Positions 43,807 to 52,596 of a stretch of DNA of 64,000 nt are shown in pieces. Within the stretch, counting starts at the first letter, position 1, and the number at the start of each line of letters is the position of its first letter. This stretch comes from Azospirillum sp. OGB3 (GTDB lineage Bacteria > Pseudomonadota > Alphaproteobacteria > Azospirillales > Azospirillaceae). The position numbers and the translations under genes were made by a program. The notes beneath the pieces were generated by a model. It worked only from the letters and a program-made list of their open reading frames with translations. It searched no databases and was not told the origin of the DNA. Location of the stretch: contig NZ_JACHYN010000003.1 in NCBI RefSeq assembly GCF_014192915.1, positions 1 to 64,000 on the forward strand, given 5' to 3'.

Positions 43807-45765
43807 TTATGGTGTGCGCCACATCGACCGATAGGCCTGCTCCAGCGACCGGGCGAAGGCCGGCGCGTCGCACAAAGGTGATTGGCGCACGCGCTCCCGC
43901 AACCCGGCGCGCAGCGCGGCCAGGAACTCCGGGTCACCGACCAGCGCGGCGGTCTTGGCCACGTAGTCATCCGGGCTGTCCGCCACCAGCCGGTCGGCGA
44001 GGCCGAGCGTTTCCAGGAAGCTGACCCCGATCCGTCCCGCCCACCGGTCGCCGCGCAGGGTCACCACCGGCACACCCATCCACAGGCTTTCGGCCGTCGT
44101 CGTGCCGCCGCCGAAGGGGGTGGGGGACAGCGCGAGGTCGATGCGGTTGTGGCTGGCGAAATAGTCCGCCCGCGGCGTTTTCCCTTCCATGCGCAGGCGG
44201 TTCGGCGCAATGCCGTGCGCGGCGAACTGATCGCGCAGGGTCTGGCGCACGCCGTAATCGCCGAATTCCCGCGATTTCAGCAGCAGGCGGGCTTGCGGCA
44301 GCGCCGTCAGGACCTGCGCCCACAGCGCGACAGTCGGTCGGGAGATCTTGGCCCGGTTGTGGAAGGCGCCGAGCGTGACCGGCCCGCCGTCGAGCATGGG
44401 AAGCGGCCCGACCGGCACATCCTCCGCCGGCGGGGTGAAGCATAGATAGCTGTCAGGCAGGCGCCAGACCTTCTCGGTGAAGAAGCGCTCCTCGTCCGGC
44501 GGCAGGACATGGCGGTCGGCGATGATCCAGTCCATGGCCGGCAGGCCGGTCGTCCCGAAATAGCCGAGCCAGCTCGCCTGGATGGGCGCGGGCCGCCGGG
44601 CGAACAGGGTGAGGCGGTTGTTTCCCGTATGGCCGGAGAGATCGACGAGGATGTCGATGCCGTCCCGGCGGATCAGGTCGGCCACCGCCGCGTCGTCCAT
44701 GCCGACGATCGGCCGCCATCCGTCGGCGGCGGCGCGAAGGCTCTCCGTCACGTCGTCGGTCCGGCCGTTGTTGGCGTAGCCGAAGGCGGTGACCGCCTTG
44801 CGGTCGTGCGCCCTCAGCACGCTTTCCAGGAAGTAGCCGACCGGATGGCTGTTGAAGTCGCTGGAGACGTAGCCGATGCGCAGCGGGCGGGGCTGGTCGT
44901 GGCGGACGACCGGAGCGGCGACCGGGAGTCCGCCGCCGCATCGTTCGGCCCACTCGCGGGCGGCGGCGAGGAAGTCGGCGTTTCCGCACTCCGGCAGGTA
45001 GTGCTGGGCCATCAGGACGTTGCTGTGCGCCATCGGGAAATCCGGACGGTGCGTCAGCGCCGAGCGGTAGGCGGCCATGGCCTGGTTCAGATGCCCTTGC
45101 CCCTTCAGGACGTTGCCGAGGTTGGACCAGCCCAGGGCGAAATCGGGCCGGAAGGTCAGGGCGACGCGGTGGGCCGCCGCCGCTTCGCCCAGCCGGTCCT
45201 GCAAGTCCAGGGCGTAGCCGAGGTTGCCATGGGACTCGGCGTTGGTCGGCGCCGCCTGGATGGCGTCGGTGAAGGCGGCGATGGCGGCGTCGGTCTGCCC
45301 GACCTCCAGGAACAGGGAGCCGAGGTTGTTCAACGCCTCCGCGAAGCCGGGCTGGAGCGCGATGGCCTGACGGAAAGCGGCGACGGCTTCGTTGGGCCGG
45401 CGCTGTTGGCGGAACAGGTTGCCCAGCCGGAAATGGATGTCCGCCCGGTCCGGGCCGAGGCGCAGCGCCGCCATCAGGGCGTCCAGCGCCTCGTCCGTGC
45501 GGCCGGCATCGAGCAGGGCGGAGCCGAGATTCAGATGGTATTCCAGCGCCTCGCGGATGGACAGGGCGGTGCGGATGCTGGCGATGCCGGCCTCATGGTC
45601 TCCGCGTTCGGACAGCAGCACGCCCAGCAGGTGCCAGGCGTCGGGATTGCGCGGCTCGCGCTTCAGGATCTGGCGGTATGCCCGCTCCGCCTCGTCGCCG
45701 CGGCCGTCGTTGTGCAGGGTCAGGACATCGGTGAGCGAGGGCCGGGTGCTGCGGCTGTCCGTCAT
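43807..45765 (-). CDS. TPR protein with O-GlcNAc-transferase-like (SPINDLY-type) domain
   Basis: The 652-residue protein has about seven tetratricopeptide repeats (residues 15-270, e.g. NNLGSLFLEVGQTDAAIAAF, HGNLGYALDLQDRLGEAAAA). A glycosyltransferase 41 domain follows: RIGYVSSDFNSHPVGYFLES, DILVDLSGHTGNNRL, QASWLGYFGTTGLPAMDWII and a C-terminal TTTAESLWMGVPVVTL. Such enzymes attach a sugar to protein Ser/Thr using a nucleotide sugar. Bacterial members are often linked with surface or flagellar proteins, but no such gene is nearby. No signal peptide is present, so it is cytoplasmic. Confidence 0.92.
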   Translation of the reverse strand: MTDSRSTRPSLTDVLTLHNDGRGDEAERAYRQILKREPRNPDAWHLLGVLLSERGDHEAGIASIRTALSIREALEYHLNLGSALLDAGRTDEALDALMAALRLGPDRADIHFRLGNLFRQQRRPNEAVAAFRQAIALQPGFAEALNNLGSLFLEVGQTDAAIAAFTDAIQAAPTNAESHGNLGYALDLQDRLGEAAAAHRVALTFRPDFALGWSNLGNVLKGQGHLNQAMAAYRSALTHRPDFPMAHSNVLMAQHYLPECGNADFLAAAREWAERCGGGLPVAAPVVRHDQPRPLRIGYVSSDFNSHPVGYFLESVLRAHDRKAVTAFGYANNGRTDDVTESLRAAADGWRPIVGMDDAAVADLIRRDGIDILVDLSGHTGNNRLTLFARRPAPIQASWLGYFGTTGLPAMDWIIADRHVLPPDEERFFTEKVWRLPDSYLCFTPPAEDVPVGPLPMLDGGPVTLGAFHNRAKISRPTVALWAQVLTALPQARLLLKSREFGDYGVRQTLRDQFAAHGIAPNRLRMEGKTPRADYFASHNRIDLALSPTPFGGGTTTAESLWMGVPVVTLRGDRWAGRIGVSFLETLGLADRLVADSPDDYVAKTAALVGDPEFLAALRAGLRERVRQSPLCDAPAFARSLEQAYRSMWRTP

Positions 45766-45867
45766 GGAGCGTCCATTGTGGGGGCGGGCATCGCGGGGAA
45801 GGGCGGTGCAACTCGGGGAAGAGTAGACCGCCCGGCCGGGTCACGTCCATGAGGGAAGGGCGGGTTC

Positions 45868-46260
45868 TCAGCGGAACAGGCCGGGGACGATCCGGACCAT
45901 GATTCCCGAACGGGACGCCACCAGGATGGCGTCCGACCCGGCGCGGACCCAATGATGGCCGCGCGGCGGCCGATGGAGGTGATACGCGGTGGGCGTGGCG
46001 ATGACGTGGCGCCGCGACGCATAGGCGGCGGGCAGACGGTCGCCGGGCTTCCAGTGCCGCGCCGCTCGGTGGACCGGCGGGGGCGGGCGATGGGCTTCCG
46101 GGCGGTGCACATTGGGGTTGCGATGGGCCCGCTCGATCCGCGGCGGTTCGCGGTGATCCGGTCCCCAGCCGGCGGCGGAGGCGTCCCGTGTGCCCAGTCC
46201 GACCAGCACGGTGGCGGCGGTCAAGGCGGTGGTCATGGCGGCGATCAGGATGCGCGACAT
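45868..46260 (-). CDS. RcnB-family periplasmic protein
   Basis: The 130-residue protein has a signal peptide (about 1-29, ending ASA), a His/Pro/Arg-rich middle (about 30-75) and the RcnB core W-K-P-G-D-R-L-P-A-A-Y followed by PPRGHHWVRAGSDAILVA and an Ile/Val-rich end. RcnB proteins influence nickel/cobalt homeostasis in Escherichia coli, but many homologues have no proven role. No rcnA-like exporter is adjacent. Confidence 0.8.
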   Translation of the reverse strand: MSRILIAAMTTALTAATVLVGLGTRDASAAGWGPDHREPPRIERAHRNPNVHRPEAHRPPPPVHRAARHWKPGDRLPAAYASRRHVIATPTAYHLHRPPRGHHWVRAGSDAILVASRSGIMVRIVPGLFR

Positions 46261-46393
46261 GGGGGTGTCCCTCTTCTCGTCAGGCCGGGATCGTGATCCC
46301 GATGCCCCTGATGCTGCACGCGCCCTGTTGCCGGCGTGTGTCCGGCGGCCCCCTGTTTGGTAACGGACTGTTACGGCAAAGCTCTGCCCCTCT

Positions 46394-47236
46394 TCAGCCC
46401 AGTTCGAAGGTCGTCACCCCGAACAGGCGCGCGGTGTCGATGATTGGGGCTGGACCCAGATACATGCGGGCGGTTTCGAATTGCGGGGTCAGGCCCAGCT
46501 CCTCCGCCAGCAGGACGGCCTCGCGGTTGACCTCCGGAACGTCCAGGAAAATCGGACCATCGCCCGCCGTGGCGGCGAGCGCGAGCGCCAGATCGCGCGC
46601 CGTACCGCGGTCGGCGGCGTAGAGCGGGCCGATCTTGCTGCCGGTGTGGCAGGGGCGGATCACCCCGAAGCCGCGCAACGCCCCGTCGACCACGGCGGCC
46701 AACGCGGAGGCGCCGGGCAGCGTGATCCAGTTGGACAGGAAGCCGGCGCGCGGCGCCGGGAACAGCGCGCGGTCCCAGTCCAGCAGCCGGTCGAAGGGCA
46801 CCGTCCGCGCGTCCAGCAGCGAAGCGGCGGAGGAGGTCCCGGCGGGCGGAGCCCCACCGTAGCGGATGTTGCGATAAGCGAGCGCGAAGCCGGACTTGCG
46901 GTAATTGTCCTGCTGCGCCACCACCCCGTCGAGCCCGACGGTGCAACCCTCCAGATGCCTCAGCCCGGCTTGCCAGAGGTCCCAGCCGAGGCCGCGCCCG
47001 CGCATCCCGGGCCGCACGATGTAGAAGCCGAGGAAGCCGAAGTTGTCGGGATAGCGGACGACGGAGAGGCAGGCCGCCGGTTCGCCGTCCAGTTCTCCGA
47101 TCAGGAATCCTTCGGGGTCCACGGCGTGGAAGGCCCCGGCGTCGTGCAAGCCGGGGTTCCAGCCCTCCGCCCGCGCCCAGTCCACGGCCAGATCCAGCTC
47201 GGCCCGGCTCATCACGCGCACGCGGTAGCCTTCCAT
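46394..47236 (-). CDS. Tandem GNAT-domain acetyltransferase
   Basis: The 280-residue protein has an N-terminal GNAT domain (about 1-130: FLGFYIVRPGMRGRGLGWDLW with the Q/RxxGxG-type loop, NYRKSGF) and a C-terminal second domain (about 140-280) that looks like a diverged GNAT copy (GFGVIRPCHTGSKIGPLYA). It is the last gene of the importer/racemase operon, 14 bases downstream of the racemase. It may acetylate a compound brought in by the transporter. Acceptor unknown. Confidence 0.85.
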   Translation of the reverse strand: MEGYRVRVMSRAELDLAVDWARAEGWNPGLHDAGAFHAVDPEGFLIGELDGEPAACLSVVRYPDNFGFLGFYIVRPGMRGRGLGWDLWQAGLRHLEGCTVGLDGVVAQQDNYRKSGFALAYRNIRYGGAPPAGTSSAASLLDARTVPFDRLLDWDRALFPAPRAGFLSNWITLPGASALAAVVDGALRGFGVIRPCHTGSKIGPLYAADRGTARDLALALAATAGDGPIFLDVPEVNREAVLLAEELGLTPQFETARMYLGPAPIIDTARLFGVTTFELG

Positions 47237-47250
47237 GGAGTCCCTCCGGT

Positions 47251-47997
47251 TCAGGGCTGCGGGGCGGGGGCGAAGCGCGCCATGTCCCCGGCGTAGGGTT
47301 TGGGCAGGGGGAAAGCGTAACCGCCGGTCTTGCCGGTGCGCAAGCCCAGCACGGCCAGCCCCTCCACCAGCTTCACCGCGACGGTGACGCCGTCCACCAC
47401 CGGCACGCCCATCTCGGCGGTCAGGGCGCGCGCCAGATCGGCCATGCCGGCGCAGCCCAGAACGACGCTCTCCGCCCCGTCTTCCGCGATGGCCTGGCGG
47501 ATGGTGTCGCGCACCCGCTCCACGGCGCCCGACGCCGGGTCCTCCAGCGCCAGCACCGGCACGCCGGCGGCGCGCACCCGGCAGCGCCCGGCCACGCCGT
47601 AGCGCTCCGCCAGATGCTCCAGCGCCGGGACGGAGCGCGGCATGGTGGTGACCACGCTGAACCGCCCGCCGAGCAGGGTGGCGGTCTTCATCGCCGCCTC
47701 GCAGATGCCGACCACCGGGACGGCGGACAGGCAGCGCGCAGCGTCCAGCCCGACGTCGTCGAAGCAGGCGATCACCACGCCGTCGATACCCGGCGCGGCG
47801 CGCCCGTGGGCGGCGATCACCTCCAGCAGGCCGGGGACGGCGAGCGCCTCGTCGTAATAGCCCTCGATGCTGGCGGGCCCTATGGCCGGGTTGGCGGCGA
47901 CGATCTCTGTCCCCGGCGCGGCGACGGCGCGGGCGGCGGCCCCGGCCTTCTCGGTCATCGAGGCGGTGGTGTTCGGGTTGACGACCAGGATGCGCAT
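47251..47997 (-). CDS. Hydantoin / Asp-Glu racemase family enzyme
   Basis: Cofactor-independent racemases use two cysteines, seen here in VVIACFDDVG and VVLGCAGMADL. The N-terminus MRILVVNPNTTASMTEKA is characteristic of the hydantoin racemase branch. ATG 47997 is preferred, with AAAGAGCC upstream; the in-frame ATG seven codons earlier overlaps the permease gene. Length is 248 residues. Placement behind a PotABCD-type importer suggests that the imported compound is a hydantoin, allantoin-like ureide or amino acid derivative. Confidence 0.87.
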   Translation of the reverse strand: MRILVVNPNTTASMTEKAGAAARAVAAPGTEIVAANPAIGPASIEGYYDEALAVPGLLEVIAAHGRAAPGIDGVVIACFDDVGLDAARCLSAVPVVGICEAAMKTATLLGGRFSVVTTMPRSVPALEHLAERYGVAGRCRVRAAGVPVLALEDPASGAVERVRDTIRQAIAEDGAESVVLGCAGMADLARALTAEMGVPVVDGVTVAVKLVEGLAVLGLRTGKTGGYAFPLPKPYAGDMARFAPAPQP

Positions 47998-48014
47998 GGC
48001 TGGCTCTTTGCGTT

Positions 48015-48854
48015 TCAAGCGGCGCCGCCGGTCCGCCGCAGCCGGCGGCGGCGCAGGATCATCACCCCGGCGAGGAACAGGCCGATGACGGTGAAGGAGA
48101 ACAGCGTCGTCAGCGTGCCCAGCGCGTAGAGCACCGGGGTCGTGACGTTGGTGGTCATGCCGTAGATCTCCAGCGGCAGGGTGTTGAAGGACCCCGCGGT
48201 CATCAGCGTGCGCGCGAATTCGTCGTAGGACAGGGTAAAGCCGAACAGCCCGACGCCGATCAGGCTGGGCAGCAGGATGGGCAGCACGACATGGCGCACC
48301 GTCTGCCAGGGCGTGGCGCCGAGGTCGCGCGCCGCCTCCTCGTAGGCCGGGTTGAAGCGGTTGAAGATGGCGAAGACGATCAGCAGGCCGAAGGGCAGCG
48401 TCCAGGTCAGGTGCGCGCCGAGCGCCGAGCCGTACCAGGTCGGCTCGATGCCCAGGATGTTGAACAGCAGGCCGATGCCCAGGCTGACCAGGATCGACGG
48501 CACGATCAGGCTCGCCACCGCCAGATAGAACAGCGCCCCGCTACCCAGGAAGCGGCGGCGGAAGGCGAAGCCGGCGAGCAGCGAGAACAGCACCGTCAGC
48601 ACCATCACCGTCAGCCCCAGCGCGATGGAGCGGCGGAAGGAGCCGCCGAAATCGCCGACCGCCTGCTGCTCGAACAGGTTCCTGAACCAGTGGAGGGAGA
48701 CGCCGTTCATCGGAAAGGTCAACCCACCCTCCGGCCCCTGGAAGGACAGGATGGTGATGGTGGCGATCGGCCCGTAGAGGAACAGGACGAACAGCCCGAA
48801 GAAGGCGGCGAGCAGGTAGAAGGACAGGCTGCGCCGGGTGCCGGTGCCGGTCAT
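48015..48854 (-). CDS. ABC transporter permease, PotC-type
   Basis: A 279-residue inner membrane protein with six predicted helices and the binding-protein-dependent permease motif in YEEAARDLGATPWQTVRHVVLPIL (EAA loop, contacting the ATPase). It fits the second permease of spermidine/putrescine-type importers. It lies three bases after the first permease gene and 17 bases before the racemase start. Confidence 0.9.
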   Translation of the reverse strand: MTGTGTRRSLSFYLLAAFFGLFVLFLYGPIATITILSFQGPEGGLTFPMNGVSLHWFRNLFEQQAVGDFGGSFRRSIALGLTVMVLTVLFSLLAGFAFRRRFLGSGALFYLAVASLIVPSILVSLGIGLLFNILGIEPTWYGSALGAHLTWTLPFGLLIVFAIFNRFNPAYEEAARDLGATPWQTVRHVVLPILLPSLIGVGLFGFTLSYDEFARTLMTAGSFNTLPLEIYGMTTNVTTPVLYALGTLTTLFSFTVIGLFLAGVMILRRRRLRRTGGAA

Positions 48855-48857
48855 CGC

Positions 48858-49838
48858 TTACAGCTCCTTGCGGATGTCGACGATGCGCAGCATCGCCACG
48901 ACCATGATGAGGACGACGGCCAGCAGCACGACCGCGTTCGCGGCGGCGGCGGGGTACTGGAGCAGCGAGATCTCGTTGGCGATCATCAGCCCGATCGAGG
49001 CGCTCTGCCCGCCGCTCATCAGGCGGACGGTGATGAAGTCGCCCATCACCAGCGTGACCACGAAGATGGAGCCGATGGCGATGCCCGGTTTGGCCAGCGG
49101 CAGGATGACGTTCCACACCACCTGCGCCGCGCTGGCGCCGCCGTCGCGCGCCGCCTCGACCAGGGCGCGGTCGATGCGCATCATCGAATTGAAGATCGGC
49201 ACCACCATGAACAGCGCGTAGAGGTGCACGAAGGCCAGCACCACCGCGAAGTCGGAGAACAGCAGGAACTCCAGCGGCTGGTCGATCAGCCCGGCGGAGA
49301 TCAGCCCGGAATTCAGCAGCCCGTTGCGCCCGAGGAAGGGAATCCACGAGATCATGCGGATGATGTTGGAGGTCCAGAAGGGGATCGTGCAGACCAGGAA
49401 CAGCACCATCTGCCACGTCGTGGACTGGACGTGGAAGGCCAGGAAATAGGCCACCGTGAAGCCGATCAGCAGGGTGATGACCCAGGTCAGCGCCGCGAAC
49501 TTCACCGTGTTCAGGTAGGTCTTCCAGGTGACCGGCGAGGTCAGCAGCTCCTCGTAGTTGGTCAGCACGAAATCCGGGTAGATGCGGATGCTGTCATAGT
49601 CCCAGAAGCTGACCGCGACGATGGTCAGGATAGGGACCAGCAGGAAGACCAGCAGCGTCAGCGCCAGCGGCCCGGCCTGGAGGTAGGGGACGGCCCGGCG
49701 CAGCATGGAACGGCGCACCCCGCCGCTCCGCGGTGCCGCGGACGCGCTGGACGCTTCGGATGGGACGGCGGAGGCGGTCATGGCGGAGGGGTCCGGTGCC
49801 GTGGGGGAGTGCGTGGTGTGGGAGAGTCTTGCCCCCAC
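48858..49838 (-). CDS. ABC transporter permease, PotB-type
   Basis: A 326-residue inner membrane protein with six predicted helices, an N-terminal extension of about 45 residues and the EAA loop VEAARDGGASAAQVVWNVIL. It is the partner of the PotC-type permease directly downstream. A palindromic repeat element separates it from the binding-protein gene upstream. Confidence 0.9.
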   Translation of the reverse strand: MGARLSHTTHSPTAPDPSAMTASAVPSEASSASAAPRSGGVRRSMLRRAVPYLQAGPLALTLLVFLLVPILTIVAVSFWDYDSIRIYPDFVLTNYEELLTSPVTWKTYLNTVKFAALTWVITLLIGFTVAYFLAFHVQSTTWQMVLFLVCTIPFWTSNIIRMISWIPFLGRNGLLNSGLISAGLIDQPLEFLLFSDFAVVLAFVHLYALFMVVPIFNSMMRIDRALVEAARDGGASAAQVVWNVILPLAKPGIAIGSIFVVTLVMGDFITVRLMSGGQSASIGLMIANEISLLQYPAAAANAVVLLAVVLIMVVAMLRIVDIRKEL

Positions 49839-49931
49839 CCTGACCCTCCCCCGCTTCGCAGGGGAGGGGAAATCGGCCCTCCCCTGCGGGAGCGGGGGAG
49901 GGAGGGACCCGCGAAGCGGGAGGGTGGGGGC
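49831..49931. repeat. GC-rich palindromic intergenic element
   Basis: GCCCCCACCCT at the left end and AGGGTGGGGGC at the right end are exact inverted copies. Inside lie further C/G-rich arms (CCCTCCCCCGC, GCAGGGGAGGG). The element sits inside an operon, between the binding-protein and first permease genes, and may affect transcript stability or attenuation. A relative is at 62465-62554. Confidence 0.75.
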
Positions 49932-49944
49932 AAGCCGGCCGAGG

Positions 49945-51276
49945 TTACGCCGCGACGAACTCGTTCCACTTGCGGACCATGTAGCGGTCCTCGTCCATCA
50001 CCGCGTTCCAGCAGGCCACGCGACCCATGCGGTCCTGGAACGACCCGCCGTCGCGCACCGCGCCGGCCTTCTCCATCACCTTGCCTTCGGGGCTGAGGAT
50101 GTCGGTCTTGGCCGGCTGGCCCTCCATCCAGAAGGCCCACTCGTCCGGCGACATGTGCTCCTTCGCGGTGTCGAGCACGGCGGAGTAATAGCCCTGGCGG
50201 TTCAGATAGGCGCCGACCCAGCCAGACAGGTACCAGTTGATATATTCATAGGCGGCTTCCAGCTCCAGCCCGCTCAGATGCTTGGCGATGCCGAGGCCGC
50301 CGCCCCAGGCGCGGTAGCCTTCCTTCAGCGGCTGGTAGACGCACTGGATGCCCTTGGCGCGCACGGCGGCCACGGCCGGCGACCACATCGACTGGATGAT
50401 GACCTCGCCCGACGACATCAGGTTGACGCTCTCGTCGAAGGTCTTCCAGAAGGCACGGAACTGGCCGGCCTTCTTGGCGTCGGTCATGATCTTGAGGGTC
50501 TTGTCGATCTCCTCCTTGGTCATGTTGCCCTTGTCGCCGTACTTCACCTCGCCCATGGCCTCGCAGACCATGGCGGCGTCCATGATGCCGATGGAGGGGA
50601 TGTTGATGATCGACGCCTTGCCCTTGAAGGCCGGATCGAGCAGGTCCTTCCAGCTGCTGATCGGGCGGCCGACCAGATCGGGGCGGATGCCCAGCGTGTC
50701 GGCGTTGTAGATGGTCGGGATCAGCGTCATCCACTGGGTGGCCGACTTGGCGAACTTGATGCTGTCCTTGCCTTCCACGAAGCCGACGGTGTGCGGGGCG
50801 GTGCCCTGGGCGACGGCGCTCTCCGGGGTCAGCTTGCCGTTGACGAAGATCGGGACGATCTTGTCGAAGTTCTTGATCTTGGAAACGTCCATCGGCTGCA
50901 TCACGCCGGCCGGGAAGACCTTCTTGCAGATCCAGTATTCGATGTCGGCGATGTCGTAGGACTTCGGCTGGGTCACCGCGCGCTGGGCCACCGCGTCGCT
51001 GTCGAGCGCGGTCATCTGCAGCGTGAAGCCGAGATCCTCCTTCACCTTGTCGGCGACGGCGTTCAGATTCGACACGCCGGTGCCGAACTGGCGCAACGTG
51101 ACGTTCTTGATGTTCTGCGCCCAGATGGTGGGGAAGCCGGTGATCGCCCCCGACCCGATGGCGACACCCGCGGCGGCGGCGGTGCCCTTCAGCAGCGTGC
51201 GGCGGCTGACGCCTTTGGTGGTGCCGCCCGTGGTGGTCCCGGCGGAAAGGGGCGAGCCGGTGCGCGTCTCGGTCAT
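49945..51276 (-). CDS. Periplasmic substrate-binding protein, PotD-like
   Basis: The 443-residue protein carries a twin-arginine signal (SRRTLLKG, then a hydrophobic stretch ending near WAQ), so folded export by Tat is likely. The mature part follows the PotD/PotF-type extracellular solute-binding fold (AQWMTLIPTIYNADTLG-like middle and YEYINWYLSGWVGAYLN end). It is the second gene of the importer operon after the ATPase gene. The substrate may be a polyamine or another nitrogen compound. Confidence 0.88.
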   Translation of the reverse strand: MTETRTGSPLSAGTTTGGTTKGVSRRTLLKGTAAAAGVAIGSGAITGFPTIWAQNIKNVTLRQFGTGVSNLNAVADKVKEDLGFTLQMTALDSDAVAQRAVTQPKSYDIADIEYWICKKVFPAGVMQPMDVSKIKNFDKIVPIFVNGKLTPESAVAQGTAPHTVGFVEGKDSIKFAKSATQWMTLIPTIYNADTLGIRPDLVGRPISSWKDLLDPAFKGKASIINIPSIGIMDAAMVCEAMGEVKYGDKGNMTKEEIDKTLKIMTDAKKAGQFRAFWKTFDESVNLMSSGEVIIQSMWSPAVAAVRAKGIQCVYQPLKEGYRAWGGGLGIAKHLSGLELEAAYEYINWYLSGWVGAYLNRQGYYSAVLDTAKEHMSPDEWAFWMEGQPAKTDILSPEGKVMEKAGAVRDGGSFQDRMGRVACWNAVMDEDRYMVRKWNEFVAA

Positions 51277-51324
51277 GCTCTGTGCCTCCAGTGTGGTCGG
51301 TCGTTTTGGGGATTGGTCGGGAAA

Positions 51325-52329
51325 TCAGGCAACCAGGGGATGGACGTCGCGCGCCTTCCAGCCCGCGGTCACGCGGTCGCCGACGGCGAGCGGGGCGTCG
51401 TAGAAGCGGGATTCGTCCAGCACCACGGCGAAGTCCTCGGCACCCGGCACGTCGAGCGTCAGGTGCACGGATGCGCCGTGATACTCCAGCGCGCGGACGG
51501 TGCCTTCCAGCTGATGGTCCGTCCCCTCGGGTTGGCCGAGCAGGATGCGGTCGGCCCGCACGGCCCGGCGGCCGGCGGCGTCCTCCACCACGTTGTGGCC
51601 GCCGATGAAGCGGGCGACGAAGGCGGTGCGCGGCTGGTTGAAGACTTCGCGCGGCGGGCCGGCCTGCTCGATCCGCCCCTGGTTCATCACCACGACAAGG
51701 TCGGCGAGCGCCATCGCCTCGGTCTGGCTGTGGGTGACGTGGACGAAGGTGATGCCAAGCTCGGTGTGCAGACGCTTCAACTCCTCGCGCATGCGGATGC
51801 GCAGGAAGGGGTCGAGCGCCGACAGCGGCTCGTCGAGCAGGAGCACGCCCGGCCGGGTGATCAGCGCACGGGCCAGCGCCACACGCTGCTGCTGGCCTCC
51901 GGAGAGCTGTGCGGGCAGCCGGTCCGCGTACTGGGACATGTGGACGAGATCCAGCATCTCCCGCGCGCGGCGGCGCCGCTCCTCCTTCGCGACACCCTTC
52001 ATTTTCAGGCTGAAGGCGACGTTGTCGGTGCAGTCGAGGTGGGGGAACAGGGCGTAGCTCTGGAACATCATGGCGGTGCCGCGGCGGGCCGGCGGCTCCC
52101 CGTTCACCACCGTGTCGCCGATCAGCAGGTCGCCGTCGGAGATGTCCTCGTGCCCGGCGATCATGCGCAGTGTGGAGGTCTTTCCGCAGCCACTTGGGCC
52201 GAGCAGGCAGCAATAGGCGCCGGCGGCGATGCGCAGGTCGATGCCGTCCACCGCGACGGTGGAGCCGTAGAACTTGCGCAGCTTCACCAGTTCGACGGTT
52301 GATCCAGCGGCGGCAGATCCGGCAGTCAT
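51325..52329 (-). CDS. ABC transporter ATPase, PotA-type
   Basis: Walker A (GPSGCGKTST), signature ([15 protein letters not shown]), Walker B (VLLLDEPLSALD) and the switch histidine (FVHVTHSQTEA) are intact, and a TOBE domain follows at the C-terminus. ATG 52329 is preceded by GGAGAAGG; an upstream start would add 23 residues across the operator. This is the first gene of the importer operon, and a TTGTGCACAA palindrome lies 15-24 bases before it. Confidence 0.93.
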   Translation of the reverse strand: MTAGSAAAGSTVELVKLRKFYGSTVAVDGIDLRIAAGAYCCLLGPSGCGKTSTLRMIAGHEDISDGDLLIGDTVVNGEPPARRGTAMMFQSYALFPHLDCTDNVAFSLKMKGVAKEERRRRAREMLDLVHMSQYADRLPAQLSGGQQQRVALARALITRPGVLLLDEPLSALDPFLRIRMREELKRLHTELGITFVHVTHSQTEAMALADLVVVMNQGRIEQAGPPREVFNQPRTAFVARFIGGHNVVEDAAGRRAVRADRILLGQPEGTDHQLEGTVRALEYHGASVHLTLDVPGAEDFAVVLDESRFYDAPLAVGDRVTAGWKARDVHPLVA

Positions 52330-52343
52330 GACCTTCTCCGATT

Positions 52344-52353
52344 TTGTGCACAA
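52344..52353. promoter_or_regulatory. TTGTGCACAA operator, copy 1
   Basis: A perfect 10-bp palindrome just upstream of the importer operon. It is part of a 17-bp sequence (52342-52358) repeated exactly at 52550-52566. It is the likely binding site of the divergently encoded GntR-type regulator. Confidence 0.65.
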
Positions 52354-52551
52354 TCCGCAGGGCCCGCTGCGGCTGTCGGGTATGTCCGCAAGTTCCATGC
52401 CAGCGTGTGAATGGCGGAGTTTCGCGGCTTTCCAGCGGTGAAAATCAGCGATTGGTCAGGATTTCGGCGCTGTGGCGCGAAATTGTGCATGGGTGGACTG
52501 TGCCCGATGCATGGGCAGGGCGCGGCGACCGCGTTTGTCCGCTGGTCCGTT

Positions 52552-52561
52552 TTGTGCACAA
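52552..52561. promoter_or_regulatory. TTGTGCACAA operator, copy 2
   Basis: The second perfect copy lies 36 bases before the GntR-type regulator start, consistent with autoregulation. A related half-site, TTGTGCAT, is at 52483-52490 between the two. Confidence 0.65.
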
Positions 52562-52596
52562 TCCGCGGCGAAGGTTTGAACAGCAGTTATGCCATC

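Noticed and set aside
49705..52302. An 865-codon plus-strand open frame across the importer operon
   Set aside because: Runs antisense through the binding-protein and ATPase genes, with shadow-like composition.
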